Part shown: positions 55,298-64,000 of the stretch, piece after piece | Position numbering within the stretch: the first letter of the stretch is position 1 | Layout: each line of letters starts with the position of its first letter | Assembly (NCBI GenBank): GCA_037127315.1 | Contig: JBBBDQ010001155.1 | Coordinates: 1,838,501-1,902,500 of the forward strand | DNA length: 64,000 bases | Direction: 5' to 3' | From: Ascarosepion bandense | Lineage: Eukaryota; Mollusca; Cephalopoda; Sepiida; Sepiidae | Notes under the pieces: model-generated | Database searches by the model: none | Told to the model about the DNA's origin: nothing | Seen by the model: the letters and a program-made list of their open reading frames with translations, nothing else | Program-made: the position numbers and the translations under genes

Positions 55298-55492
55298 TTT
55301 TTTTGGACAGTATTTGTTTATTTTTATTATTGTATTTTATATTTCAGACCGCCCTCGGTCCTTCATCAGAAACGAGTGATTTTTAAATTTGAATTCAAAT
55401 TTAAAAATCACTCGTTTCTGATGAAGGACTGAGGGCGGTCTGAAATATAAAATACAATAATAAAAATAAACAAATACTGTCCAAAAAAAGTA
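55295..55492. repeat. 198-bp near-perfect palindrome carrying two hammerhead-like cores
   Basis: Two 99-bp arms meet without spacer at GAATTC (centre 55393/55394). Every position pairs except one (G versus A in the CCCTCGGTCC/GGACTGAGGG part). Each arm holds CTGATGA ... GGTCTGAAA, on - at 55342-55369 and on + at 55418-55445. The left side abuts a (TA)n tract at 55257-55294. No ORF. Confidence 0.9.
55418..55445 (+). ncRNA. Hammerhead-ribozyme-like core, sites 6/7
   Basis: CUGAUGA, AG, stem II GACUG-AGGG-CGGUC, U, GAAA. Both invariant boxes are intact. Stem II is five pairs with an AGGG tetraloop; the one difference between arms (C to U) turns a C-G into a U-G wobble and keeps the stem. The mirror copy at 55342-55369 on the minus strand has the full GACCG/CGGUC stem. 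Cleavage triplet and stems I/III are not identified. Confidence 0.5.
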
Positions 55493-56510
55493 CATTTTTA
55501 AATTCAAAACTTTTTATTAATATTCTTTCCTATACATATTAAGACAGTATACGTGGATCATCACTATGTTATATATATATGTGATATACAGTGGATATAC
55601 AGTGATTAGTAATGTCTTACTAATCTCTGAATATCCACTTATTATACTCTCTATTGCAATAACCTTTTCTTTTTTTCCATCTACTATCGTGTTGATTGAT
55701 CTTTCCCCTCGGATAACAAACTTGTATATTGTAAGCCTTTTCAAGGATACAACACTTACCAATGCCCTTGGAAAAGGTATGAATCTATCTCTTCTCCCCC
55801 AGCTATGGGTTAATTAGTAGGACTTGTATCACTAAATCATTATTATCTCAAAAAAATAAATTTGCAATCTAAAAATATTTTCTGGCTTTAAATAACCTGC
55901 AAAGAGTTTAAAAAATGAATAAATCAATCTAGATTGAAATTCTTTTTTAAATAATAATTAAATCACCAGCACATTGGTTGTTTGCTTAAGATAATTTTTT
56001 TCTGAAGGAATTAAAACACAAACAACAATAAAGAATATATAAGACAAAGTTAACAAAAACAACAATAATTTTGCCATTCTGTTGTTGCTTTTCCAGAAAT
56101 TATAGCAAGAAATTGACCAGAAATGGCAGTTGCCAGTTTTATGACATTTTTCTTAGTTGCCTGCTTAATGAAGTTAATAAAATTGGGAGGAAACCCATAG
56201 TCTTTTAATTGCAGCCTGGACCTCTTCCAGTTGCCACAATAATTACATGACCTCTTTTTCAATCTAGATTTGATTACACTATTATTTCTTGGCATTTGGT
56301 TGCATAATGGAGGAACATTCTGACACTGTCTGAAAATTCATTAAATCCTGTCAGGTTTGGAAAGTTTGTTTTTCACCTTTTTGTGTTTTTCTTATTACAT
56401 TTGACTGCAAATGCTTTCTTGTTACTGCAAATCTGAGCTTCTGTCTGCTCAAATAAAATCTCCAATTTCAACCAAAGATTAAACATGTTATTTTTTCTTT
56501 CTATTCAAAG
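55493..56510. other. Intron; partial SINE at about 55760-55830
   Basis: A short plus-strand SINE body fragment (TGCCCTTGGAAAAGGTATGA, CAGCTATGGGTTAATTAG). A minus-strand open stretch at 56050-56295 (CNYCGNWKRSRLQ-type) has no recognised family. The last bases TTTTTTCTTTCTATTCAAAG form the acceptor of exon C. Confidence 0.5.
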
Positions 56511-56690
56511 ATGGAAAATGGCCCTCTTGGAATGCCGAGCAGAGATTACTACCTGGATACGAGTGAAACCATCTATATAAAGGCTTATGAAGATTTCATC
56601 GTGGGAGTAGCAGAATTACTTGGTGCCAACATTAATAAAACACGAAAACAAGTGCAAGATGTTATCGAGTTTGAAACGCAACTCGCAAAT
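56511..56690 (+). CDS. M13 metallopeptidase (NEP/ECE-like), internal exon C
   Basis: A 180-nt, 60-codon exon in phase 0 between a TTCAAAG acceptor and a GTAAGGTT donor. It starts MENGPLGMPSRDYYLDTSET and ends IEFETQLAN. LGxPSRDYY is one of the most conserved M13 motifs, and (D/E)FE..(L/I)AN closes the same segment in ECE and neprilysin. Met here is internal, since the exon follows NIIQ of exon B. The family next continues with an I(T/S).PEE.RRDE-type segment, which I do not find before 64000, so the next intron is longer than 7.3 kb. The zinc-binding HExxH and NAYY motifs lie downstream of the window. Confidence 0.95.
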
Positions 56691-57714
56691 GTAAGGTTAT
56701 TTTTAATTTCTTATTTTCTGTTTAATATCTGTGATCTTTGGCATGCAGGAGTCAAAAGGTCACTTGTTTATAAATGGAATCATCTGTTATAAACTTTCAA
56801 GCATCTTTCTGGTAATCCTTGACTGATTATAGACATTTACCTTTTTAATATTTTTAATAATGGTTTTGATTATATGACAAAGCCTGCTTGGATAGGTATC
56901 AGTACATTAATATTGTCTATAGCTCCATTTTGCCCAAAGATGTACAAAAGGGATGTTAGTAAAGTTGTTTGAAATTTTCTCTCACTGAACTGAACCAGTT
57001 ACAAAGCAAAGTTACTGATGATGTTAGCAACTTCAATGGCAATGTCATTTAGTTAAAATTTTAACAAGTGCAAAAAATTTTTCTTTTATGTCCATCAAGT
57101 TACAACTCTTAATTTATTCTTTCTTGTGGCTCTCATTTCTTAGATAAGTTTGAAGCTTGACGAGGTTCATGGGCAAAATGCTCAGGGTCAAATTACTGGT
57201 ATGACAGGGAGAACGGTCTACAATCAGAAGTGGCCAGTATTTCTTCCTTCAGCTCCTGGGTTAACCCAGATTGTTTAACTTATATTTCAACTGGATTCTA
57301 AATTTGCTTCTTGGATCAGAGATCTTGGTTGCCCTCTTTTTAGTGAAAATTTTTGTTGGTTGCTACTATAGCATGAAGCCTACCTCCCATTTTGACTATC
57401 ATATGAGGTCTACCACAGTATCAAACTATAATATAATATTTCAACTGGATTCTAACTTTGCTTCTTGGATCAGGGATATTGGTTTCTCTCCCTTCAGTGA
57501 TTATCTTTGATAGGGGCGAGATCTACATCAGTTAGGTGTGAGGTCTACTTCTTGTTTTGACTATAACGCGAGGTCTACCTCACGTTTTGACTATAGTGTA
57601 ATGTCTACTGCAGCATCATACTATAATAGAATATTGTATATGTATAAATATTTATTTGAACCTTATATTAATGTTTATATATCTACTATTTACTAAGGAT
57701 ACTATATACTAAGG
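56691..57714 (+). repeat. Start of next M13 intron; 157-bp direct duplication
   Basis: From 57281, TTTCAACTGGATTCTAAATT ... GGATCAGAGATCTTGG is repeated from 57438 (TTTCAACTGGATTCTAACTT ... GGATCAGGGATATTGG). A weaker motif with GAGGTCTACC recurs between and after. Its inverse (GGTAGAACTCATGCTATAGT) appears near 58420. Probably a small degenerate minisatellite family. Confidence 0.6.
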
Positions 57715-58020
57715 ATGTGCATTGTGGTGCAGTAGATATCAGCTTGGGACGACAAATTGGGGAGCCGAGTTCGAATTCCAGTTGAATTCCTTGCATTCAC
57801 TTACACACAAATGCCCTTGGGAAAGATATTAATCCATCTCTTCCCTTCAGTTATGGGTATATAATAGGACAGATTGGGTTCTATAGCCTTGGCTGGCAAC
57901 CAGTCTACTACAGAAAGTAATGACAACCTACTGCAGGATAATCTTATGTCCAGTCAGTCATGTCTCTTTCGAGACATGATTGCCCAAAGCATGTATGGCA
58001 CTTAACTGACTGAATGACTC
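57715..58020 (+). mobile_element. tRNA-derived SINE, near full length
   Basis: Plus-strand copy: TGTGGTGCAGTAGATATCAG (A-box region), GAGCCGAGTTCGAATTCCAG (B box), the conserved body, and the end CTTAACTGACTGAATGACT. About as diverged as the 21.4-kb copy. Confidence 0.9.
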
Positions 58021-58624
58021 ACTGACAGCCCTATACTTTTGACCTTTGCCACGTCTAAGCTGCAAAAAGAAAAATCTCCATATCTGGTCTTGATATACTG
58101 TTTATATTTATATGAAAGGTAGAGGGGTAAAAATAAACAGATTATCAAATGAAAATACATATATTTATTTTGGCACTAACACTTTGTATATCTTTTAGGA
58201 ATGACACAAATAGATCATTAGAATTTTTCTTATTGAAATGATGAAGCTGTGACTGGAACAGCTGACTACCAACACCTTACATTTTCTTGAGAATCATCAT
58301 TTTTGCATCCAACCATGATCTCTGAATTGTCTGACTGTTTGCTTCTGTCACTGGATGGCCACGTAAGGGGAGGAACATGGTAGACCTCTGTGCTGCATCT
58401 GGGTAGATGATATTTTGAGGTAGAACTCATGCTATAGTAGCATCCTTTGATGTCTCTCCTCAAATTTGTGTTGACCTTATCTTATTCAGTCCCATGACCA
58501 GAGCTTGGTTATAAATTTGCTGTAAAGATGAGCATCTGATCAGCTTACTCAACATACCTTGGCTGCATGTTAATATCTGGTTTAAAAGTCAGAGAGGTTT
58601 TCCTTCATATTTTATTTATTTATT
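58021..58624. other. Spacer, nothing recognised
   Basis: AT-rich sequence. 58265-58460 contains a short inverted relative of the 57.3-kb repeat. No coding. Confidence 0.5.
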
Positions 58625-59155
58625 TTTTTAATCATATCACCCCAAGCAATGCGATAACGCCACTGATGTGCAGGGGGCTATGTAAGGGTAAAAAGAATGG
58701 AAAAGAGAAAGCCAGAAACCACATCCTAAACAGGGAACAAGGAATGAGCCCCTTCACCTGTTCAATAGATGTTGGTGGAATATGAACCGGGTGATAGTTT
58801 AGTCTATCTACTCCAATTGAAAAAAAAGAAAAAAAGAAAAGAGTGAAAAGATTGGAAAAGAGAAAACCGGAAACTGCATCCTAAACAGGAAACAAAGGAT
58901 GAGCATCTTCACCTGTTCAGTAGATGTGGGTGGAGTGTGAACCGGGCAATAGCTTAGTTTAGTCTATCTACTCCAATTGAAAAAAAAAATAAATAAAAAA
59001 GAAAAAAAGAAAAGAGTGAAAAGATTGGAAAAGAGAAAACTGGAAACTGCATCCTAAACAGGAAACAAGGGATGAGCCTCTTCACCTGTTCAATAGAAGT
59101 GGGTGGAGTGTGAACCGGGCGATAGTTTAGTTTAGTCTATCTACTCCAATATATA
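58625..59155 (-). repeat. Tandem 158-bp module with CR1-like tail, opposite orientation
   Basis: Begins with the inverted LINE-type tail (AATCATATCACCCCAAGC, CCACTGATGTGCAGGGGGC), then about three units of GAAAAGAGAAA(G/A)CC, AGGGAACAAGGAATGAGCC and GTTCAATAGATGTTGGTGG. It is the reverse complement of the 5817-6395 element, unit for unit, with A-rich spacers of variable length. Confidence 0.75.
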
Positions 59156-60505
59156 GCATATCTTGGCAAAGAGTTCCTCCCTCGCTAGTTTGATCATATA
59201 TATGGTGAGGGGAAACTTTCCTATCCTTTCCCTTTCTACTGTCAGTTAATCTTTTGTTCTGATATTTGTCCTATACAAATATTATCTGTGGGAAAGATGA
59301 TGTAGAATGGATAATAATTACACACCCACAACAAGGCTGAAAAAGAGACAAATTCATACTTTTTCCAAGGCTATTTGTGCTTAAGTGAATACAACAAATT
59401 CAACTGGAATTCAAACTCAGCTCTCTGATTTCTCATTTGAAGCTGATATCTACTGCATTATTTACTTAAACAACTTTTAACTGACAGTAAACTTACCCCT
59501 TCTGTCTACCTTTTTCATTAAGAGTTTTTATTAACAATCTATGCAAGTTAGAAAACTAGTGTGAATTTTGGATACTAGATACTATCTGCCTAGTGCCATG
59601 AGTTGCATCTACCCAGATTCGGGAATTCAGAGATTTTGCTTCTCTTAGGCTAGTTTCCAAACAAACCAGAGGAATCTGTTTAACCCATAACTGGGGGAAA
59701 AGAAATGGGTTCATATCTTTCCCAAAGGTATTTGTATGAAAGTGTATGTAACAAACTCACCTGTAATTTGAACTGTTTGCTCATTTCTTGTTATGAATCA
59801 TTAACAGTTATACCATACATACACATCCAGATTTTTCCTGCATTAGCAATTATTTATTTCTAAAGTTATGTAAAACCATACATTTTATATACTTGTAAAA
59901 CCCATACTATCTTTACTTTTGCTAAGAGATGCTGTACTTTATTTTTACTATGCTTATTACCTCCTCTTAATAAATTCTATTTTTTTAAATCTATGATCAG
60001 TCATTAATTTTTGAGATTCCCAAACTTCTCAACTTCTTGTGTTATCATAAATGAAGAAGACTATTCATATTTAAAACTCAGTTACTTTTTTTATTTTTGC
60101 AATGACATCTATTTTTGTTTCTTTTAAAACTATTTATCAAAATGACTTACAATTTTACAAGGAAGGACAAACATGGAACTGAATAAAAAAAACTAATTAA
60201 ATTCTCCTCACAGATTTGAAAATAACTTTGAATTTCTCAAATGTATCAATTAAATATCATCATTAAAATATAAACAGCAGAAAAATTGTTTTTTTTTACT
60301 TAAAGGTTTTGATGCTAAATATTATTTGTTAGAAAAGCATTAAAGTTTTGTTTATAAAATGCCTGTAACCAGATGATGACTTTGTACAGAATGTAGAAAC
60401 AATATTCACTAAAATCTTATTTTGTATTTCTTGTGGCAACTAAAAAATATGGTGAAATAGACATGATTTTCCCATACCTTGGCCTCCCTTGTCAATCCTG
60501 GTTGT
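59156..60505. mobile_element. Spacer with two partial minus-strand SINEs
   Basis: Partial SINE heads at about 59330-59462 (AATTCAACTGGAATTCAAAC, GAAGCTGATATCTACTGCAT) and 59665-59815 (GTTTAACCCATAACTGGGGG ... ATTTGAACTGTTTGCTC). Both are decayed and 3'-incomplete. The remainder is AT-rich without features. Confidence 0.6.
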
Positions 60506-61011
60506 TACCGGCTGCAGCCGCTCTCTCACCGGCGTGATGTGGCTTCCCTGTGCCTCTTCTACAAGTACTTTCATGGCTTCTGCTCCGATGAGCTTAGATC
60601 ACTGGTGCCGCCTAAGCACGAATTTACACGAGATACTAGATTAGCAACTAGGTCCCACCCTTTTACAGTTAAAAAAATAAGATGTAACCGTAAATTCTAC
60701 TCCAACAGCTTCTTTTCTCGTGCTTCCCGCCTGTGGAACTCCCTTCCACAAGTCTGCTTTCCTGACAGTTACAATCTCCAGGTGTTTAAATGTAGGGTCA
60801 ATAGACACCTCCTATCACACTAACTCCCAACTATTCTCAGAACACTCTCATCTACCCAACCCTCATTCTCGGTATCCTTACCCGCCTATCACCCACCCTC
60901 TGTCATTTCCTATATTTAATCAGCCTTTCTCCACTCTACGTAGCCCCCTGCACAGTAGTGGCAGTGACATGCCTTGCTCGGGGTGAAACGCTTATAAAAA
61001 AAAAAAAAAAC
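60506..61011 (+). mobile_element. CR1/Jockey-like LINE 3' copy, uninterrupted
   Basis: ORF from RLQPLSHRRDVASLCLFYKY through SDELRSLVPPKHEF, SRLWNSLPQVCFPD to FKCRVNRHLLSH (end near 60823), then the 3' UTR, the GTAGCCCCCTGCACAGTAGT tail and an A-run to 61011. Nearly identical to the split copy at 49.8-50.9 kb and shows the empty CTAT site used there by the LTR. Confidence 0.9.
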
Positions 61012-63433
61012 AGTAACAAATGTGACCATTTATTGCTGGCATGGTCAGTTTTCTTTCTGGCCTGTTCCACAGTGTTGCTCTGTCAACAACACTTTCTGCA
61101 TTCATGTGTTGAAAAACCTATGATAACGAGAATCATCCAAAACAAATCCTTGTCTGGTGTGACTTTCTTTGAACATTGATATTCTTGTGAGGATGTGGGA
61201 GGTATTACTTTTCCTCATGTCAAATGGGTGCCCTGTATGTGCACACAACATAAGCTCAGCTGAGTTACCCAACTGTTTATATGCAGAGGCAGGGAAGCCA
61301 TTGATATCCCATGAGGCGTGATTCAGCAATTGGTGGCTATGAGATTCCATATGATGCACTTGGTTCTTTTGATGCTCTCTTATAACATTGAAGAAAAAAG
61401 CCTACTTTTGATATCTCTTAGGAGATATCTGATTGCCACACATCAAATCCTCTTAGAACAAAGTTTCCTTACTGATATTGCATCCAGCAGCAAGGCCTCT
61501 CATTGAGAAGTAGGAACATGGAACCACCTCTTAATTGCTGTTGTTCCCAGGTCCACCCTGACCCGGAGTGGTAGCACCCTGTTAGGGTCCCAGCCATGGG
61601 TAAATATCTAACCCCCAAACCGGGGTAAAACACTATAAAAGTATAAAAATAATTTTATAGAAATATGATATATATAAAAATACTTTTATAGAAAAATATA
61701 CACTTTTGAATGAAAAATATTACCAACATTACTTTTTTTGAAGAAAAGTTATTGCCATTATACATTTTTGAAGGAAAAAATATTATTACCAGCCATACAT
61801 TTTTGAATACGAAACTAGAAGACATCTTCAGTTTTCTAAAACAAAAATAAATTTTTTCGTTAAAATCTGACTAAATCAACTTTCTTACTATAAATGAACA
61901 TTAAAAACAATCTTTAAACTCTACCTTTTTGGCATTAAATAACCCACAGAGGTTGATATGCCATTAAAAAAAACTCAAACCCAAACCTTACTGATATTAA
62001 ATTTTATTCTATTGTCAGAGTTTACTGTGCTATTTTCAGATAAAATCATGGAGTTATTACTTGTTTCTATAATAATGTTCAATAAGTATAATTATTATTG
62101 GAAAAAAGATATAGAAAATCTTGTTTCTTAAAAATGTTACTTTCTTCTCTTCCCTTATTGTTTTAATGATGATTTTAAAGTTTTAAAGTAATTTTAAAAT
62201 ACTAAGTTAACTAATTCTTGAATTATTGTTAACAATTTGCTTTTAACCAGAAAAATTGAATCCTACATGAAACCATTTTCTGATTACAATTTATTGACAT
62301 GGTTTTTATTTCTTTTTAAAGAAAGCTGAAGGCTAAAGCTTGTGTTCTTTTTGAAATGATTTGTGCCAACATTTTTTTTCATAAGTGTAATTATGATTTT
62401 GCAATTATTGAATTAATTATCTTCTTGCAAAAATGTTTTTCTTTTTAATTTCTATTCAAATTTATGGGAATGTTCATTTCCTTTTCTTTTCCAATTTTGA
62501 TTTTATCTTTAATTCATTCATTTTGAGTGAAAATTATTCAACCTGTTACCAGAGAAAATAGAAAAGGAGAAATTAGTTTCAGGTCTGAATTTGTCTAAAC
62601 ACATTAGCCCAAAGATTTCTTTCATGCTGAGATCCTGTTGGCAGCATTTGCCAAAAGAAGTTCACATATTAAAAAAAAAATCAAATTAATAATTTCAAAA
62701 TAGAAAACAACCTTGACAGAAAATTGAAAAATTCATCATTAACAAGTAAAAATAAAATTATTGTTAAATAAATATAAGCAACATCCAAAATGAAGCGGAC
62801 AAGTGACCATACAACAGATAGGTTTGTGGTGATACTGACTGAGCAAAAGCGATGGACAGAATGTTTGCTCTCTCATGACAAAAAGGCAAATGACCAAAAG
62901 TTGTCCGTGCACATCTGGGTTTGCGCAGATGTTCCAGTTGAAAAATAAAAATTGATCAAATATTAAATTTCCATTTCATGAGCCTACACAAATTTTATTT
63001 ATCAGCCAATGGGAAGCCCAGAACCAAATACAAGTGTGAAATCCCAAATGAGCTGCTGTATCCAAAAAGAAGATATAAAAAGTGGATATAGACAGACACT
63101 AGCAGGCAGACTTCGAGGAGAAGAGTGTAATCAATATCCCCTTGACCTAAGTCAAGCGGCTATTACGCTTACCTCTTTCCTTCTCCCCTCTCTCAAAACT
63201 ACTTTCTGACCTAAGGGACAACTACATCAAAGACATTCCTCACTTATGCACTCCCCACATTCCTAAGCTTTAAATCTCCTTTAGCTTATTATTTACCATG
63301 AACATTTTAACCTCCGTTAGACCTATATTCAAGTATTACTTTAATTGTAAAAACATTAATTGATATGTGTATATATAAAAATGTTATTTTTCAACTCAAT
63401 TTGCTTTTCTTGATTTTATAATTATTTTATGAC
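61012..63433. other. Spacer, nothing firmly recognised
   Basis: 61100-61360 has an open minus-strand stretch (HHMESHSHQLLNHASWDING) with no family I can name. 61540-61640 is a GC-richer patch that may be the tail of a dispersed repeat. 62790-62830 is a partial unit of the 76-bp minisatellite (CCAAAATGAAGCGGACAAGT). The rest is AT-rich. Confidence 0.4.
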
Positions 63434-63552
63434 TTATAGTGGGCTATCTACCACAAGGCCAAATTCCGTTAACCTGCAACAATATACAACTACCCTTCTC
63501 TAGAACGGACTCCCACTACAAACAGGAAAAAGGAATAGATAACCCCATTATA
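63434..63552. mobile_element. 119-bp MITE-like element, relative of 2627-2714
   Basis: Starts TTATAGTGGGCTATCTACC and ends AGATAACCCCATTATA, approximate inverted termini matching the 88-bp element at 2.6 kb (opposite orientation inside). No coding. Confidence 0.5.
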
Positions 63553-63569
63553 GGTTACAAAGTTATCAT

Positions 63570-64000
63570 AGAGTAGACAGGTGACCAATTTATCAATATG
63601 ATTAACTGTATGGCAATGGCCAAAATGAAGCAGACAAGTACCCATAGAGTAGACATGTGACCAATTTATCAATATGATTAACTATAAGGCAATGTCCAAA
63701 ATGAAGCAGACAAGTCTCCATAGAGTAGACAGGTGACCAGTTTATCAATATGATTAACTGTATGGCAATGGCCAAAATGAAGCAGACAAGTACCCATAGA
63801 GTAGACATGTGACCAATTGTCCAATATGATTGACTCTGGGCAATGTCCAAAAGGAAGCAGAAAATTCAACATGCTGCAGACAGGTGACAAAGATGTCAAT
63901 ATGATTAACTGTTAGCAATGTCAAAAATGAAACAAACAAGTGACTGGACAGCTGTTAGGTTATGAAGTTATCAATACAATTAACTCTGGACAATGTCCAA
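63570..64000. repeat. 76-bp minisatellite, continuing past the window
   Basis: About five and a half units start near 63571, 63647, 63721, 63797 and 63871 with AGAGTAGACAGGTGACCAAT, ATCAATATGATTAACTGT and CAAAATGAAGCAGACAAGT. Later units diverge. Open minus-strand frames (HFGHCHTVNHIDKLVTCLLY) are a by-product. Confidence 0.85.

Larger units (their letters stand above)
44794..56510 (+). other. 11.7-kb intron of the M13 gene (phase 0)
   Basis: GTAAGAAG ... TTCAAAG intron carrying LINE, Penelope-like, MITE, two solo LTRs, a 5S-derived SINE and a mariner remnant, annotated separately. Confidence 0.75.

Noticed and set aside
56050..56295. Minus-strand ORF with CNYCGNW as a zinc-finger gene
   Set aside because: Only one CxxC pair, no homologous neighbourhood and no splice or promoter support.
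61102..61359. Minus-strand ORF as a host exon
   Set aside because: No family recognised and no splice-site support; may be an unknown repeat.
56691..64000. Next M13 exon within the window
   Set aside because: I looked for the RRDE-type continuation after exon C in all frames and did not find it.

Overview
The window looks like intronic DNA of a repeat-rich invertebrate genome, most probably a cephalopod mollusc (octopus or squid). The grounds are AT-rich sequence, very long introns, a tRNA-derived SINE with many copies, a CR1/Jockey-like LINE, Penelope-like debris, Tc1/mariner elements and many (TA)n, (CA)n and (AAT)n tracts. The organism call is an inference. No bacterial-type operon, CRISPR array or phage module is present.

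The only host gene I can support is an M13 zinc metallopeptidase (neprilysin/endothelin-converting-enzyme family) on the + strand. Three consecutive internal exons are visible at 8916-8999, 44588-44793 and 56511-56690. Their splice phases fit exactly (1-nt overhang, then phase 0) and together they cover an uninterrupted stretch of the N-terminal part of the M13 ectodomain. The introns between them are about 35.6 kb and 11.7 kb. The upstream exons (membrane anchor, start of the ectodomain) and the downstream exons (HExxH zinc site) lie outside the window.

Nearly everything else is intron filled with repeats. 1-8.9 kb: LINE, SINE and Tc1 remnants and a 158-bp tandem module. 9.3-18.7 kb: a 9.4-kb array of a 27-bp unit with higher-order structure. 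20.4-23.3 kb: a LINE split by a SINE, a 34-bp satellite, and a single-unit relative of the 27-bp array with a shared flank. 24.1-27.1 kb: a degraded R2-type LINE with a restriction-like endonuclease. 28.4-29.5 kb: two large inverted repeats, one tRNA-like and one Penelope-like. 29.9-33.7 kb: an APE-type LINE nested in a CR1-like fragment. 34.1-35.1 kb: a 29-bp minisatellite. 36.2-39.9 kb: a CR1-like LINE with a Tc1 element and a SINE nested inside it. 43-50.9 kb: LINE and Penelope remnants, a MITE and two solo LTRs. 51.0 kb: a 5S-rRNA-derived SINE. 52.6-61 kb: more LINE, SINE and mariner copies and a 198-bp palindrome. 63.4-64 kb: a MITE and a 76-bp minisatellite running off the window edge.

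The most interesting signals are: (1) seven hammerhead-ribozyme-like cores (CUGANGA, stem II, GAAA) in Penelope-type and palindromic repeats; (2) the 27-bp intronic array and its apparent unexpanded relative 4.4 kb beyond the array end; (3) a 5S-derived SINE with a perfect 12-bp target duplication; and (4) several nested insertions whose removal restores the host element's reading frame.
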